NCBI GenBank assembly: GCA_030770425.1
Contig: JASJFT010000028.1
Location: 264,711 to 328,710 of the forward strand
Direction of reading: 5' to 3'
Origin: Darksidea phi
Lineage: Eukaryota > Ascomycota > Dothideomycetes > Pleosporales > Lentitheciaceae
Length of the DNA stretch: 64,000 nt
Shown here: one piece after another, positions 9,213 through 21,600 of the stretch
How positions within the stretch are numbered: position 1 is the first letter of the stretch
Layout: every line of letters starts with the position of its first letter
Notes under the pieces: model-generated
Told to the model about the DNA's origin: nothing
The model's database searches: none
What the model saw: only the letters and a program-made list of their open reading frames with translations
Made by a program: the position numbers and the translations under genes

Positions 9213-11711
9213 CTACTGCCTTTTTCCGCCAGAACTCCCACTCGCACTGCTTTCCCCGGCATCGCTCTGCGCTTTCTCGTTATAAGGACTCACATCGCGA
9301 TCCCGATACGGCGCGTCCCCATCTTCACTCTCGCTCAATAGATCCTCGTCACTCTCACCGGCAAATGCATCATAGAGCTCGCCACCCCTCTTCGCCCTCC
9401 TGCCCTTCCGACCAGCAGCCCCGTTCAGCATGCCTGTTTGTGCGCCGCCCTCATCGTCATCAACATCATCCAGGATTTCGAATTCGTAATTGTCACGGCT
9501 CGCCTGCGCTCGCTTCCGCCTCACCATGTAGTAGTAGGTACCTAGACCCGCGCAAAAGAGAACAATTAGCCCAATGCTCCCATATATCCAGATTTGAGTG
9601 CGTTTCGACACACCAAACGTAGGGAAAGGAGAAGGCAGAAAATTCTCAGGTAAAGCGGATGCGGAAGGCGTCGATGACGCGATAGCAGACGAAGCAGGCG
9701 AAGTAGAAACTGCGCCCTGCGCCGTGTCAGTAGGTTTTTGGTTCACGGGACGGGTGGGCATGTCTGAGGGATTGGCGGGATTTGGGGTACCAGAGGGAAT
9801 GGCAACAGAGGTTGTGTGAGCTGGGTGATCGTCGATGACATCGTGGTCATCGTCATCATGCTCGGTGGGCAGCGGTCGAAGCTTCGCCTTGGAGGCGTCG
9901 ATGGACTCGCCCCAGAGACGTAGTCTCCAGTCTGTAAAGGTGCCCCGTTTGTTGTTGACCTTGGTATCCTTGACGATGACAGTCCACTTGCCCACGCCCT
10001 TCTCACCCCAATGAGCCACGCTCATAAAAGTCCAGTCAATGTAACCATAGGGCGCCTCGTCGTCGCGGCGGGCAGTCGAAAGATGGCTAGTCATTTTCTG
10101 GGGGCTAATCAGCTCTACGCTGAGATCTCCGCGACGTTCGTGTTTGATGTTCATGGTCACAGTAATGTGCTCTATGCGCTCTAGGTTGGCGTCCTTGAGC
10201 ATCTGCTCAGTCACTTCAAATACACTGGCAAGGCCTCGATCACCTTCCGGAATGGCCTTCCTAACATGCATCCATGGCGAGAAGAACCAGGCTTGGGGCT
10301 TGACTAGGTCCCACGTCTTGGCTTTCTCGACAATGGCATAGGCATCAAGCTTGCCATAGCCAAATTGGTGGCTGTACATGGCGCCGAGTGGCGTCTTGGT
10401 CCAGTCGCTGGGCTGATCAAAGGGCACAGCAGTCAGGACAGTGAGCCATTGCATATCGCGCCATGTTATGTCCGGGCGCGCTTCCAAGACAAGAGCAAAC
10501 ACACCGACTGCAATGGGCCCAGCAGCAGAGGTACCGCCGTGCTGGCCGGTGCACTTGTTCGCGCCCACGTCGGTGGTGTGAATCGAATCGCCGCTTCCGC
10601 TGCTGTACGTTACAACAAGCTGAGCCGAGCAGGCCTCGGAGTAGTATGGATGTAGGTTGTTCTTGTCAATAGCGCCAACGGTGATGCTGTAGATGCTGTT
10701 GGTGTAGCCGTCGAAGTTGCAGTTGTCGTCAGCCGCTGCGCCATTACCCGCCGCGAACACGTAGATGGATCCCTTTCCACCACGGCCTTGCTGGATGGCA
10801 GTGATCATGGCTTTTTCGATCAAAACACCAGGCGCCTGCATGGTCTTACCATCGTCAGGAGGCCCCCATGAGCATGAATAGAGGTCGTTCTGCTGAAGCT
10901 CATAGTTGATGGCAAGCGCTTCATCCACGTCGGAGATGTCACCGGAAAGTATACGCACAGCGGAGATCCTTGAGTCGTAGGCTACGCCAACCCCGCAAGC
11001 ATTGTTCCTCCCCGCGGCGACTTCACCGGCGCATCGCGTGCCGTGTCGGTCGTCAGAAAGCCGCGGCTTGGGCAGCTCTACGTGGTCGTTGAAGTCATAT
11101 GAGCCCTCAGCAAAGAAGTTGTCCTTTAAGTCGTCGCTGTCCATGTCGAGTCCATCGTCGACTATGCAGGCAGTCACGTTCTTGCCGGTGATACCCTGCA
11201 TCCACACGTCCGTGACGTTGACATCGTTCCCAGGTGTCTTCACGTTGAAGATATGCCACTGTTCTTCAAAGATGGGGTCCTTGATTTCTAGCTTGTTGGC
11301 AATCTCGCGCTGGGTCTTGACGGCCTCGGTCGTCTCAGGGCCTGCCCGCGGGATCACGCTGCGCTTCCAGTGCCGCGGCTTGAGCTTCTGCTTCTGGGTA
11401 AACCGCACGCTGTCGAGGATGCTGTACTCAGTGCCAACCTTTCGTTTCCGCCGCCGTCGCTTGAGCTCCTGCACTGCATCGTCTACGATATCGTTGTCGT
11501 GCTTCGGTGCCTTGAATACGTGGTGGTCTTCGAGTGCAGCCAAGGGGCCATCGTATGTCAGCCCCAGATGCGCCGCCAGCTCTGCTGGAGATGTAGACGG
11601 GGCGATGTGGATAGCATAGTAGTCGTGCGAGGTGTAGTTGCGAGGCGGGAGGTGGGCAGCCGATGCCAGCGCCGCCGCTGCGAGCAGGCTCCAGAAGCCG
11701 AAGAGATGCAT
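9213..11711 (-). CDS. kexB: Kexin, Golgi proprotein convertase (Kex2/KexB)
   Basis: A single exon encodes 832 residues: a signal peptide (about 1-19), then a prodomain with basic clusters (RRRRKRK at 85-91; WKR at 115-117, a plausible autoprocessing site). The S8 subtilisin domain has D185 (IVDDGLD), H223 (DRHGT), oxyanion N323 (AAGNG) and S395 (GGTSAAGP). The P domain spans about 480-605. A Ser/Thr/Pro-rich acidic linker, one transmembrane helix (about 708-730) and an acidic cytosolic tail follow. This is the complete family architecture. The enzyme cleaves secretory precursors after Lys-Arg or Arg-Arg in the late Golgi. The secreted glucanase at 48-50 kb shares the secretory route, but I see no specific link. 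Confidence 0.97.
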   Translation of the reverse strand: MHLFGFWSLLAAAALASAAHLPPRNYTSHDYYAIHIAPSTSPAELAAHLGLTYDGPLAALEDHHVFKAPKHDNDIVDDAVQELKRRRRKRKVGTEYSILDSVRFTQKQKLKPRHWKRSVIPRAGPETTEAVKTQREIANKLEIKDPIFEEQWHIFNVKTPGNDVNVTDVWMQGITGKNVTACIVDDGLDMDSDDLKDNFFAEGSYDFNDHVELPKPRLSDDRHGTRCAGEVAAGRNNACGVGVAYDSRISAVRILSGDISDVDEALAINYELQQNDLYSCSWGPPDDGKTMQAPGVLIEKAMITAIQQGRGGKGSIYVFAAGNGAAADDNCNFDGYTNSIYSITVGAIDKNNLHPYYSEACSAQLVVTYSSGSGDSIHTTDVGANKCTGQHGGTSAAGPIAVGVFALVLEARPDITWRDMQWLTVLTAVPFDQPSDWTKTPLGAMYSHQFGYGKLDAYAIVEKAKTWDLVKPQAWFFSPWMHVRKAIPEGDRGLASVFEVTEQMLKDANLERIEHITVTMNIKHERRGDLSVELISPQKMTSHLSTARRDDEAPYGYIDWTFMSVAHWGEKGVGKWTVIVKDTKVNNKRGTFTDWRLRLWGESIDASKAKLRPLPTEHDDDDHDVIDDHPAHTTSVAIPSGTPNPANPSDMPTRPVNQKPTDTAQGAVSTSPASSAIASSTPSASALPENFLPSPFPTFGVSKRTQIWIYGSIGLIVLFCAGLGTYYYMVRRKRAQASRDNYEFEILDDVDDDEGGAQTGMLNGAAGRKGRRAKRGGELYDAFAGESDEDLLSESEDGDAPYRDRDVSPYNEKAQSDAGESSASGSSGGKRQ

Positions 11712-12624
11712 GGCGAGGGCTGAGGATGTTTGAGGTTTGAGGGGTGCTGGACCGCTACGTCAAAGCATGTACGTTGCAGGAGGTCGTACACTGAGCGGCA
11801 GCGAATGCAGGTATTTAGAAGACGGGATATTCGAAAGGGCGACGGTGTCCTCGGCAGACGGGAGTGGGCGAAAGTATCGGGAGTGCAGCGGATGGATGAG
11901 AGAGGTCTCGGGTATTATGCTGGGGAGGGCATGGGCCTGAACAGCACCGAGCCCGGCGATGAGGATGCGTGGGCGTAGAGATGCGGCGCGGTATGAAGGG
12001 GTGAAAGAGCGTCGCGCTGTGGCTGCAATGTGAATAGATTCAGCGGTTGAAACGCGCTGCGTTCTGGCGGTTGCCGTTGTGGTCGGCGAATGGTATGCGC
12101 CAGGCGGGCCAGCGGTGCCAGGCCACCTTTGACCTTAGCTGGGCCGCCGCTAGACAAACGCGGATGTGGCGCCCGGCAGAATCAAGGCGGTGAGGAGAGT
12201 GGCTGGGGGCTGGGATCCCGGCCTCCCAACTTTCTGCCGTGTGGTGATGCGCTGTCGTTGGAATATCTACCAGCCGCTGGGCTGCGTCTATCCCCTCCGC
12301 TTGCATGTACATACATACCGTATACTCTTTTGTTTTCCTGCGCATAATTGTGTGGTTCTCATCGCGCGTTCTCCTGTGCAGCAGGTGCCTGTTTTCCTCG
12401 CCAGCGCCGTCGCATCGCACTTCCGCACCACCTCCGCGCTGCAGCTGCACATGACTTGTTAGGTAGCTACATTTTCGTCTCATATCCAATGGAACGTTTC
12501 TGAATGGGCGTCTGTGAACAGTGTAACCTCGCATCCATCCCACTCGCGCCCCTCTCTCGGACATCGCTCGCTGCGGTTTGCTCCCCCCCGCGCATTCCCC
12601 ACCTCTGCATGAGCTCGTGGCGGC
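11712..12624. promoter_or_regulatory. Divergent intergenic region between kexin and the PhoD-type gene
   Basis: About 910 bases separate the two divergent start codons, so both promoters and 5' leaders lie here. Open frames on both strands are short and overlapping, with no family signal. No specific regulator site could be assigned. Confidence 0.5.
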
Positions 12625-15600
12625 ATGGAGAACCGTGGGAACAGCTCATCATCATACCCCTCGCGCGGGGCCCACTCCGTCCAGCAGCCGCTTCCGGACG
12701 GATACTCGAAGAAGGGTGCAAGCTACCGGCGGCCAATTGATGCCCAGCCAACACCAGCGCAGGCACCCGTACAGACAGCGTCCAACACCGTGCCCAGCAA
12801 TTCAGCACGCCCTGTTGCGGCCGCACCAGCTGCTAATGGCGTCTCGCGAACCTCTTCCCACCGCCGGCGGCAGAGCCAGCAGATAGCTCCCCCCACGACG
12901 GGCGCCTTCGTCGAGCCGCTACCCGCCGCCCCAGACGTGCCGCGAGGGCCCCCACCGACCGCATACCGAGACCCATATGCGCCAAAGGGAGGTTCTAGGG
13001 TGCCTAGCCGTCCCTATCACTCTGGGCGTTCTCGCGATCCTCCCATACAATTGAATGCGAGCAGACAGCAGCCGAGCGTCACCATCGCGGCCGAGCGGTT
13101 GCAGCAGTTGCGCTCGCCTCCATACACGCCTGTCGAGCCACTTGCCGGGACTATCGAAGGGCCAGCTAGGAGGAACTCGGGGCGCAGGCCCTCTGTACCA
13201 GACCGATCTCCGCTGCAGAAGTTGGAGGGGAAGCTAGATGACATAAGCAAAGAGGAGAGAAGAGCTAGGATCTTAGAGATAGAACTGGCGGCACAAGAGA
13301 AGGTAGAAGCGGATATGAGAGCACGTCGAGCCCGCGAAGCAGCAGCCAAACAGCAGCGTGTCGTGTCCGGGCCCATTCCAAGTGCGGAACAAGCCCCTCC
13401 ACGGACTGCGAGCACCAAGCGGCATGTGTCGATGCCCGTACAGAAACAACCAAAATCTCCGCTAGTAAATGATCTAAGCGACTCTGAAGATGGGTATGGC
13501 TATGACTTGAGTGACCCCTGGGACCCTGCGGCCGGCCAGTCGGCGCAGCGACTCTCGTCTGGATCACAGCACCAGAAGCACACTTTGAACCATGTGGACG
13601 CCGCTGTGGGACGTACGCCCAGTGTAAAGGGTAAGGAGCCGGTCGGCGTGTCACGAGGAGCCGGTAGCTTCCGGGATCGAGCGGGAACAACAAGAGATTC
13701 GGACGCAACAGAACAGTCTCGCCAACAGTTTGAGCGTAAAGCAGTACCTGGGCCTACAGGCTTGGGCTTATACGGTGTGGACGACACTCCACACGCGTCG
13801 CGCCAAGTAGGTGCAGATGTGGCCAGGTATGACAGTAGAAGGTTATCGAAAGATCTCCCGCCTACCCCCAAAGAAAGCGCAAACAGCAAAGGCAGAACAA
13901 GAGATAGTCGAGGTATCATGGCGGCTCAGATGGAAAAGGAACGACAGCGCAACGAACAAGTAGACATGCCAAGAGAGCTCGACCATCTTCCAGTCACAGA
14001 CGCGCCTCCTGCGCCCATCGCAAATCGCCGTAGCGTCGGCTTCGCAGATGTTCCGCCTGAGCATGAACCAGAGAAGCCATCCGAGTCCCATCACTTTACC
14101 GATGTTTTCTCGAGTCATCACAACCCTGACAGGCGATACGTTCCACCAACGATGCTTGAGGAGTGGAAGAAGGCCCCAATCGGATTGCTTGCTGGGGATG
14201 ACCTCGATCTGGAAGCTTCTCAACGTTCTAGCAGTAACAGCGGCAACAAAGCATGGTGGGAGGAGAGCACATCCTCCCGACAGCGACGATCAAGCGGCTA
14301 TACAGAACCCGCCTACGACGGCTACGCGGACACTCCAACAACTCAAACTTCATTCAATCCGCCTCTATATTTGAAGTGCGGCCCCCTCTTGCGGTACACT
14401 GGACTTCGCAAAGACAAAAGCAGGATCGGAAAAGACCGCGAGATTTGGCGCGGTAGCGTCATGATTGTGACTGTCGACGAGCAGTCCTCGTACCAAAAGC
14501 CACCCATGCTGCGACTATTCAAACAACCAATGGATCTTCTACCGCCCCCGCCAGCCGAAGTCGATGGCGATGACCTTCATCCATCCTACGTGGACCCTCT
14601 CGAGGGCCAGGTGAAGGTGTCACGCACAGGAAAGACTCTGTACGTCAAACCTATCGACATAATCCCCGAGAATGAGGATCTCTCTCGAATTGAAGATCAT
14701 CTAGGCTTCTTTGCAGATACCAGAAGCTCTAGCCAAAGGTCGTCTCGAATCCACAAAAAGGATGGTGAAAAAACCGGAAAAGTTCGAGAGATCCCTGGCG
14801 TCCGACTTCACGCCGAGCGAGGTGTGACATTCTGGCGGTTTAATCTTGAAGTCGAGCTCGGTACTACACAGGAGCGCATCGCGTACAGGATCAATCGTGG
14901 TCCTGCTATTGGCTTCTGGGTTCCAGCGAGGGATGAGACGATGAACATAATGTTCCACAGCTGCAACGGGTTCTCCTTGAGCGTGGACTCAAAGCAGTTC
15001 TGTGGTCCTGACCCAATGTGGCGCGACGTTCTAAATAACCACCAAACTCGACCGTTCCATGTTATGATCGGTGGCGGTGACCAGATCTACAACGATGCCG
15101 CGATGCGTGACACCGTTCTCTTCAAGCAATGGACTGAAAGCAAAAACCCTCTGGCAAAACACAGTGCGTCTTTCTCGGATGAGCTGCAGAACGAGCTGGA
15201 GCAATTCTATCTAGACAGGTATTCGATGTGGTTCTCACAAGGCTTGTTTGGGATGGCGAACTCACAGATTCCAATGATAAACATATGGGATGACCACGAC
15301 ATCATCGACGTAAGTAGAGTATATCCCCCTCTGATAGATCGGCTCGCTGACTTGCTCAGGGATATGGATCGTATCCTCACCACTTCATGCAAACCCCGGT
15401 CTTCACTGGCCTTGGCGCCATCGCTTTCAAGTATTACCTGCTGTTCCAGCACCAGTCTGTCCCAGCCGAGACTGAGAAGACTGAGCCATCGTGGCTCCTT
15501 GGTGCGCATCCTGGACCGTACATCAAGGAACGGTCTCGCAGTGTGTTCATGCAGCTGGGAAGACGCGTCGCTTTCTTAGGCTTAGATTGTCGCACGGAAC

Positions 15601-17789
15601 GTCAACGTGATGAAATTATCACAGAAGACTCCTACGATGTGATCTTTGATCGCTTAGAGGACGAGATTATCAAAGGCGAGACGAAGCATTTGATCGTCCT
15701 GCTTGGTGTGCCCATCGCCTACCCCAGGCTCAACTTCCTCGAAAACATCCTTACCAGTAGGCTGATGGATCCCATCAAAGCCCTCGGACGTGTAGGCATG
15801 CTCGGCAACTTTCTCAATAAATTTGACGGCGGCGTCGAAATTCTAGATGATCTCGATGATCACTGGACCGCAAAACACCACAAAGATGAGCGAAATTGGC
15901 TCATTCGCGAACTACAGCACATCGCCTCAACAAAATCTGTTCGTGTGACAATACTTGGAGGCGACGTCCATCTCGCCGCTGTCGGTCAGTTTTACACGAA
16001 CAAGAAGCTCAGTATTCCAAAGGACAAGGATCACAGGTACATGCCGAACGTCATTTCATCGGCTATCGTCAACACGCCGCCCCCCGAGATAATGGCAGAC
16101 ATTATCAACAAGCGCAATAAAGTGCATCATCTTGACCCTTTCACAGACGAAGACATGATTCCACTCTTCACCTATGACGTGGACGGCAAGAAGAGAAACA
16201 ACACGCATTTGCTCCAACGACGCAACTGGTGCAGTCTACGAGAGTACAAGCCGGGAACTACACCTCCAGCTACGCCGTCGCCGCCACCGTCACCTGGAGC
16301 GGATGGGCCGAAGCTTACAAGGACCCTCTCAGATTACGCTCCTGGCAATATGGTACGGCGCATGAGTAGCAGCGGCAAAAGAGGGCGTGAGCGTGGTCCA
16401 CCCGTGTCGTACTACAACAATCCGGCGAACATAGATGCCCACAATCAACAGACTGCGCCTCAATCGTCTTTCTCTCCCGAGCGCCCTGAACGGCCCCGAT
16501 CTCGCCGTAATTCTCTTACATCGCTCTTCCGACGTCGGGCTTCAATCGACAGTGTTAATCCGCCAGGTTCTTCACAAAGCATGCCGCCAGCGCGCCATTC
16601 GTTTGCCCGCGATGGCCCGTCTGCTGAACGCCCGTCGAACTTCCACCGCCGACCGAGCATGGTCGACAAGAAGGGCTTAAACCGTCAAGACAACTATATA
16701 AACCTTGAAGGTGGCTTGGATATTTGCCTCAATCTTGAGGTTTCGCAGCACGACCCTGCTGGCATCACGAACCCCTACCGTCTGCTTGTTCCGGCGCTCG
16801 ATTATACACCCCTCGAAACAGGCACGGTCGAAAAAGAACGCCGCAAATCGCGCATTGGAAGCGTTTTCGGCGTGTTCAAAAGCGGCCGTCGCAGGCGTAC
16901 TGTAGGAGATGATGGGTACTCGCACTCCGGCGATTCCGCCAGCGAAAGTGACAACGGAGAGGAGTTGGATGAAGAGGAGCGCGCACGTCAAAGGTATAAA
17001 GTCGGACCACGCATCGTGGTTCCTGGCTTCACCAACCGAAAACGCACTTCCTCCCAATCTCAACCCTCTCCTGGCTACAATGCTGATACTCTCCCCTCCA
17101 TAGGACCAGGAACAACCCGCGCCCACGACGCCTCCACTGTACCCCAAAACCGCCGTCAAAGCGTCGACATTGGGCCCTTAGACCCTGCACCTGCCCACCA
17201 GACATCGTCTGCCTGGGAATCCGTTGCCGAGAAACGCCACGTCTCGGCGCCTGTCACAAATTACAACAGCATGCAGACACAAACTGCCGCCCTACCTTCC
17301 CGCTCGGGTTCGATCCGCCGACCGAGCTACAACTCCTCCCACAAATCACAGTTACCGAGTCGTCCCGCGCCAGAACCACCAGAGCCCAAAGTGCAACGAC
17401 GCAGCATGGGAGGCATATTGAATCAGCATCGGGGCGAGCATTTTGAGAATGATGCGCATGTCTTGGCACACACGCCTTCTCGTTCCAAACGTGATAGTTA
17501 TCCGCCACATCCGGCTATTGTTGGCGCGGGGCCGGGGAGCCCATATTCACGGGGAGCGGTGCAAGCGAGGACTGATGCCGGTGCGGGTTCTGGTAGTGAT
17601 TATTTTTCTAATAGTGGGCGAAATGGTTCGGCGGGGGTTGGTGCAAGATACTTGGGCCATGGGAAGTATGCGGATAGTGATGAGAATAGCTTGGACGAGG
17701 ATGGCACGAACTATAGTGGCGATGAGGGACAGATAAGTCAGGATAGCTTTGTTCCGCCTAAAAAGAGCAAGTGGAAGATTTGGAAGTAA
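12625..17789 (+). CDS. Large fungal PhoD-like metallophosphatase
   Basis: Exon 1 (12625-15309) and exon 2 (15360-17789) join across a 50 nt intron (GTAAGT..GCTGACTTGCTCAG) to 1704 residues. Residues 1 to about 580 are Pro/Ser/Arg-rich and probably disordered, with a charged helix (KEERRARILEIELAAQEK). The central third carries the PhoD-like core: GPLLRYTGL, FWRFNLEVELG, MIGGGDQIYND, MINIWDDHDIIDGYGSYP (spanning the splice junction) and TILGGDVHLAAVGQFY, with metal-ligand Asp, Asn and His residues as expected. The C-terminal third is again disordered with Ser/Arg-rich stretches and ends in a basic KKSKWKIWK. Fungal members are long cytoplasmic or membrane-associated proteins of uncertain substrate. 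No signal peptide is visible, so secreted alkaline phosphatase is unlikely. Confidence 0.9.
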
Positions 17790-18487
17790 TGGATTGTTAA
17801 CGGGCAAAGGTATGAATCATGATGGAATGTTGGGTAAGGAAGGACTATAACAAGGGTGTGTATGGACGGAGGAAAAGGGGCGGGCGCAGCGTTTCCTATT
17901 AATCTTCGTTGGGTTCTCTTAGATTCTATACCCTCTTTGAGCCTAATGTATACGTTTTTGGTGTATAGCTTAGCTTCTAAATGTGCATATCACGTTGCTA
18001 CTTCAATGCTTCGTATGAGTCCTATAATTGAGTCTTGGTATGTTTGCTCATTTTGCCTCGAGATTCATCACTTAGGAAGATATCCTGCCGTCTACCCTTG
18101 ACCACCATTGTGATCCCTCAGTCTTTGCTGTCAACAGTTAGTGTATATACCAACGCCCTGGAAAAGGTGCATATGTATAGAAAGCCACAATGATCTAGTC
18201 TATTCGAATCACTATTCCTAGTAGAACTCGTACCCTCCTAGCAAATCTTGTGGTTTGACGGGTTATTTTTTGTTCTTTCTACTAATAAGTGTGTAACTCG
18301 TCTCCATCTCCTCCTGCAGGCTGGTAAGTTCCTTTTCTTTCGATGCTACACATGCTTCTTTCATTGTGCGGATGGCCTTCGCTACCATATGGTTCTTGAC
18401 GCGGCTGAGTGACCAGAAGTTTTGCGGACTGAGATCGGAAACGCAATCTAGGCGATGTTCTTATACCGCATCTGATAGGCCGATCTA
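17790..18487. other. Intergenic, 3' flank of the PhoD-type gene
   Basis: No supported gene. The sequence passes from the PhoD 3' flank into the decayed gene on the minus strand. Confidence 0.55.
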
Positions 18488-19450
18488 CTAGGAATTATGA
18501 CCTCTAAACCGCGACAACGTCCTCAGCCGCAGGGTCAAGCTCGTCCCTTTGTCAACCTCGACTGTGTCCGCGTCGTCGTTTCCCACCACGATCGGCTCGC
18601 CACCCCGGCGCTTGAACAATCATAGCATCGCAAAATCACTGCGATGTAATCCGCCCTGCGGTAAGCCATGAAAAAGTTGGTCTGATGGGGAATGATATCC
18701 TAGAATGAAAAGCGTGAACGGCTCGCAGAGGTTGGCAATCAGCCGGATTCTTAAGAAAAAGCCAGAGCAGACGAGCATGAAACAATTGACCGCGAAAACG
18801 AGTAACAGGATGACGAAGAACGCGTAAAAGGTCGTAAAGATAGTAATTCGCAGGAAGTCGCTGGTAGATGAACTTGCCTTCTGGTATGGGATTCCGCTGC
18901 CGGACATGTATTGAGCAACACGTATGGATGCATTGAACCATTGAGGTTGAGGCTCATAAAGAACGGGAAGGGTGAATTTCTATGCACATTTAGAGGGCAA
19001 TATCAAACGCAAATAACTAAGATTACACGTACCCGGAAAGGCACAAAAGGAGAGCCCTGAGCAAGGCCCAAGACCGTGCGGGTTGTCATAGGCAGCAGCG
19101 CCTCGGCGGGAGAAGGTAATTCCTCGTCGAGCTTAGGTCGTTATAACTGAAGCTGCGTGGACACTCGAGCATACGAAGAGTTACCATGGATACCCCAGAT
19201 TTGAGGACCCATCTTGAGAAGCCACAAGAAGTGACCGTTAAATGTATGCTTGGGGTGCTTTCCCCTGGTCTCCTCTATGGTCGGAAGTTTGATTATAGCA
19301 ATCTGAGCAATCTGAGTCGTCAGCTTGCAAAAATAACAACAATTTGATCCTTAGGTCTCAACCCAGATTAACGGGAAATTTCCTTGCCGGATCTAAAGGA
19401 ACCTTCCCTTGGTTGCAAGAGTAGCCCTAGCTACACCTTGCATAAGGTTC
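18488..19450 (-). pseudogene. Decayed membrane-protein gene with several nonsense mutations
   Basis: One minus-strand frame reads as protein from about 19450 to a TAG at 18488-18490, across one good 53 nt intron (19032-18980, GTACGT..GTGCATAG). It is interrupted in frame by TAG 19393-19395, TAA 19351-19353, TAA 19141-19143 and TGA 18620-18622. Restoring one C to each of the last two would give Gln and Arg codons. The readable parts include KLPTIEETRGKHP, LPSPAEALLPMTTRTVLG, LPVLYEPQPQWFNASIRVAQ and a hydrophobic segment (IFTTFYAFFVILLLVFAVNCF) long enough to cross a membrane. I do not recognise the family. The intron phase agrees on both sides, which argues that this was once a real gene. C-to-T changes suggest RIP or CpG deamination. 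Confidence 0.6.
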
Positions 19451-19539
19451 CTTGTTTAGCGCAAGTTCTAGACACAATGGCTTGGTTTTACCCAGCCTTA
19501 GCGGTAGCGTACATAACTTGATAAAAACGTGCTCCTTTG

Positions 19540-21600
19540 TAAGTATATCAAAGAGGCTAGGTACAAGGCGTTCCTGCAGAATGTTTAAGGCATCCAGTCC
19601 TACGCCCAGCGGAAAGAGTGCCTCGAGACGGAAGAGTGCCTCGAGCTAGAAGTGGGCAGTGCAAAAGCCGCAGACGCCTATGCATACCAAGGCCAAAGCC
19701 ACCAAAACGTAGCCTGATGCGCATGAACTCAGATTCAACGAGGCATCTTAAAGACTCGCAAATACAAATAGCTCGTTTGCGTGCACTTGTACTATTTCAC
19801 AGTGCGACCTGGACCGGAAACCGGTCTTGGGAACCAGCAGACCCTACATCCGCCGTTACATCGACTCTACCAACCAGTTCTGACGTACAGCGCAACACGA
19901 GCACATCTCCAGGACGGGTGGGTATTTCAAGTTACTATTGATGCCGGCAATGCCTCTTCTGGTATGATCAGTGTCTCCATGACTGCATTTGCTCGGCTAT
20001 CACAGGGAGGAACCGAACCATCCGCGGTTGGCTGGGCAGTGATAGCTGGCGAATACATTAATAGGAGCTTGAGGTGTGTGACAGGACTTTATGATGCCCT
20101 CAGTAATCCTAGAGTCCAGCCCGGTTACAGCAATATCGTATGGGTTGGGTTCGGTCACAAAAGCCCTATTCAGATCTTGAGCGCGACGGATTCGAGCTCT
20201 AGATTTACAGCTATTTGCAGTTGTTTACTGGAAGGGTATCCGACGCATATGGCTGCTTAAATTGTGTAAGCCTTCAGTAAATCTATTTGAGAAAACTTTC
20301 ACCCCCTCCAAGCCTCCGCTCCCGTCCCTTCTGCATATGCATCTCTTAGTAGAAAGTGCGCTAGCATTTTCACCACCACAAGCTTTCTTTTGTGGGCGGA
20401 AAGGCTTATGTCCTTTGATAGTGAAAGAGTGACTGATCAGCATGCGTGAGCCAAGGGCCTTGGAAGGGCGAGGTACTCTCGCGGCCTTTCTAAGGCAGAG
20501 GACATTTCTCGGGCCCTGGGTGCAATTGTGCAGCTTACAAAGGGAGCTATAAGGCATTTAACCCTTGCTGGTGTGGTAGATGCAGGGTTACTTGCTACCA
20601 TTGGCGACTGGCTTTTTGATCTCGAGGTCACCATATACTACGAGGCCTAGAATGAGGAAGGATTGCGATACCGCAACATGGAGGACGATTTGGAACCACA
20701 GTTGACGGTCGTCAACACTCGTCAGGATGGTGGAACTGCTCTTACTCAATGGGCAAGAGTGTACATCTGCAGGACGCAACGTTATAATTTAGAAGCCATG
20801 CACAAATCAAGCCAAACCAAGATTGTGTCGTAGGTGGAGGTACACACTGGAGGAAGGCTCTCGAAAGCACGTTTGTGAAAGAGTTCAATGGACTATTAGG
20901 AATGTTTCTCCTCTTCAGAACTGCAATCGGAAGCGTGGCACGAATCTTCTCCACTGTGGTAAATGCGAAGAAGATGTGCCTGAAGAATGTCTCCATCGTA
21001 ACGCTATTTATTTCCCGGACAGCTTTGGGCGCAACTTCGTTGCCTCACGCGCAACCGATTCCCGGAACTCGCTGCAAAACCCCTGAAAACCGAAATGGAA
21101 AATCCAGCTCAAATTCGTACGTGCAAAGAAGCATTCGCTGCGTTCGAGAGCTCTATGAGTGGACTGTCGAAGGGTTGCGGCTACTCCACGGCTCCTGGTT
21201 CGACCCCGCGATACTACATGGTAGCTATTACCGCAACTTCGAATATTGTCTGAGATCAGTTCTACTGATGGCCTTCATCCGACGCGTGCTGGGCTTGAGT
21301 ATATATATGATACCACACAATCACGAATCTCACGCCTGACTCGGCAGGGTAGAAAGACTATCCGACCAATGATTTGCGCGATTATCGAATGTGCGGCTCC
21401 TGATCTGAAGGATACTGAGGTCTCACTGTCCGATTCCCACACCATGTCTTCGGCGGCCAAACCTTCCACAACGTAGCCAATGGACCTAGCTCGTCAACAC
21501 CTTTTTTCAAGGCATATATTGCTATCTTGTATTCTACGGGAGCCCTTTCAGGATGACCGCACCGGCCTATCTCGGGTACATATCTTTACTAGGCAATATT
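19540..21600 (+). pseudogene. Decayed, frameshifted gene of a common fungal family of unknown function
   Basis: Protein-like sequence continues on the plus strand over about 2 kb but changes frame several times and contains many stops. Readable blocks in order are: SYAQRKECLETEECLELE near 19590, IARLRALVL, VRPGPETGLGNQQTLH (about 19805), VTGLYDALSNP and IVWVGFGHKSP (about 20080-20165), SRGLSKAEDISRALGAI (about 20480), DAGLLATIGDWLFDLEV (about 20580), EEDVPEECL and RFPELA (about 20960-21070). From memory these blocks, in this order, are characteristic of a large unnamed family repeated in many Pezizomycotina genomes. This is recall, not a search. No function is known to me. The copy cannot be translated as it stands. 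Confidence 0.6.

Noticed and set aside
13500..13919. Minus-strand frames of 120-150 codons inside the PhoD-type gene
   Set aside because: Shadows of the GC-rich disordered region on the plus strand; no independent signal.
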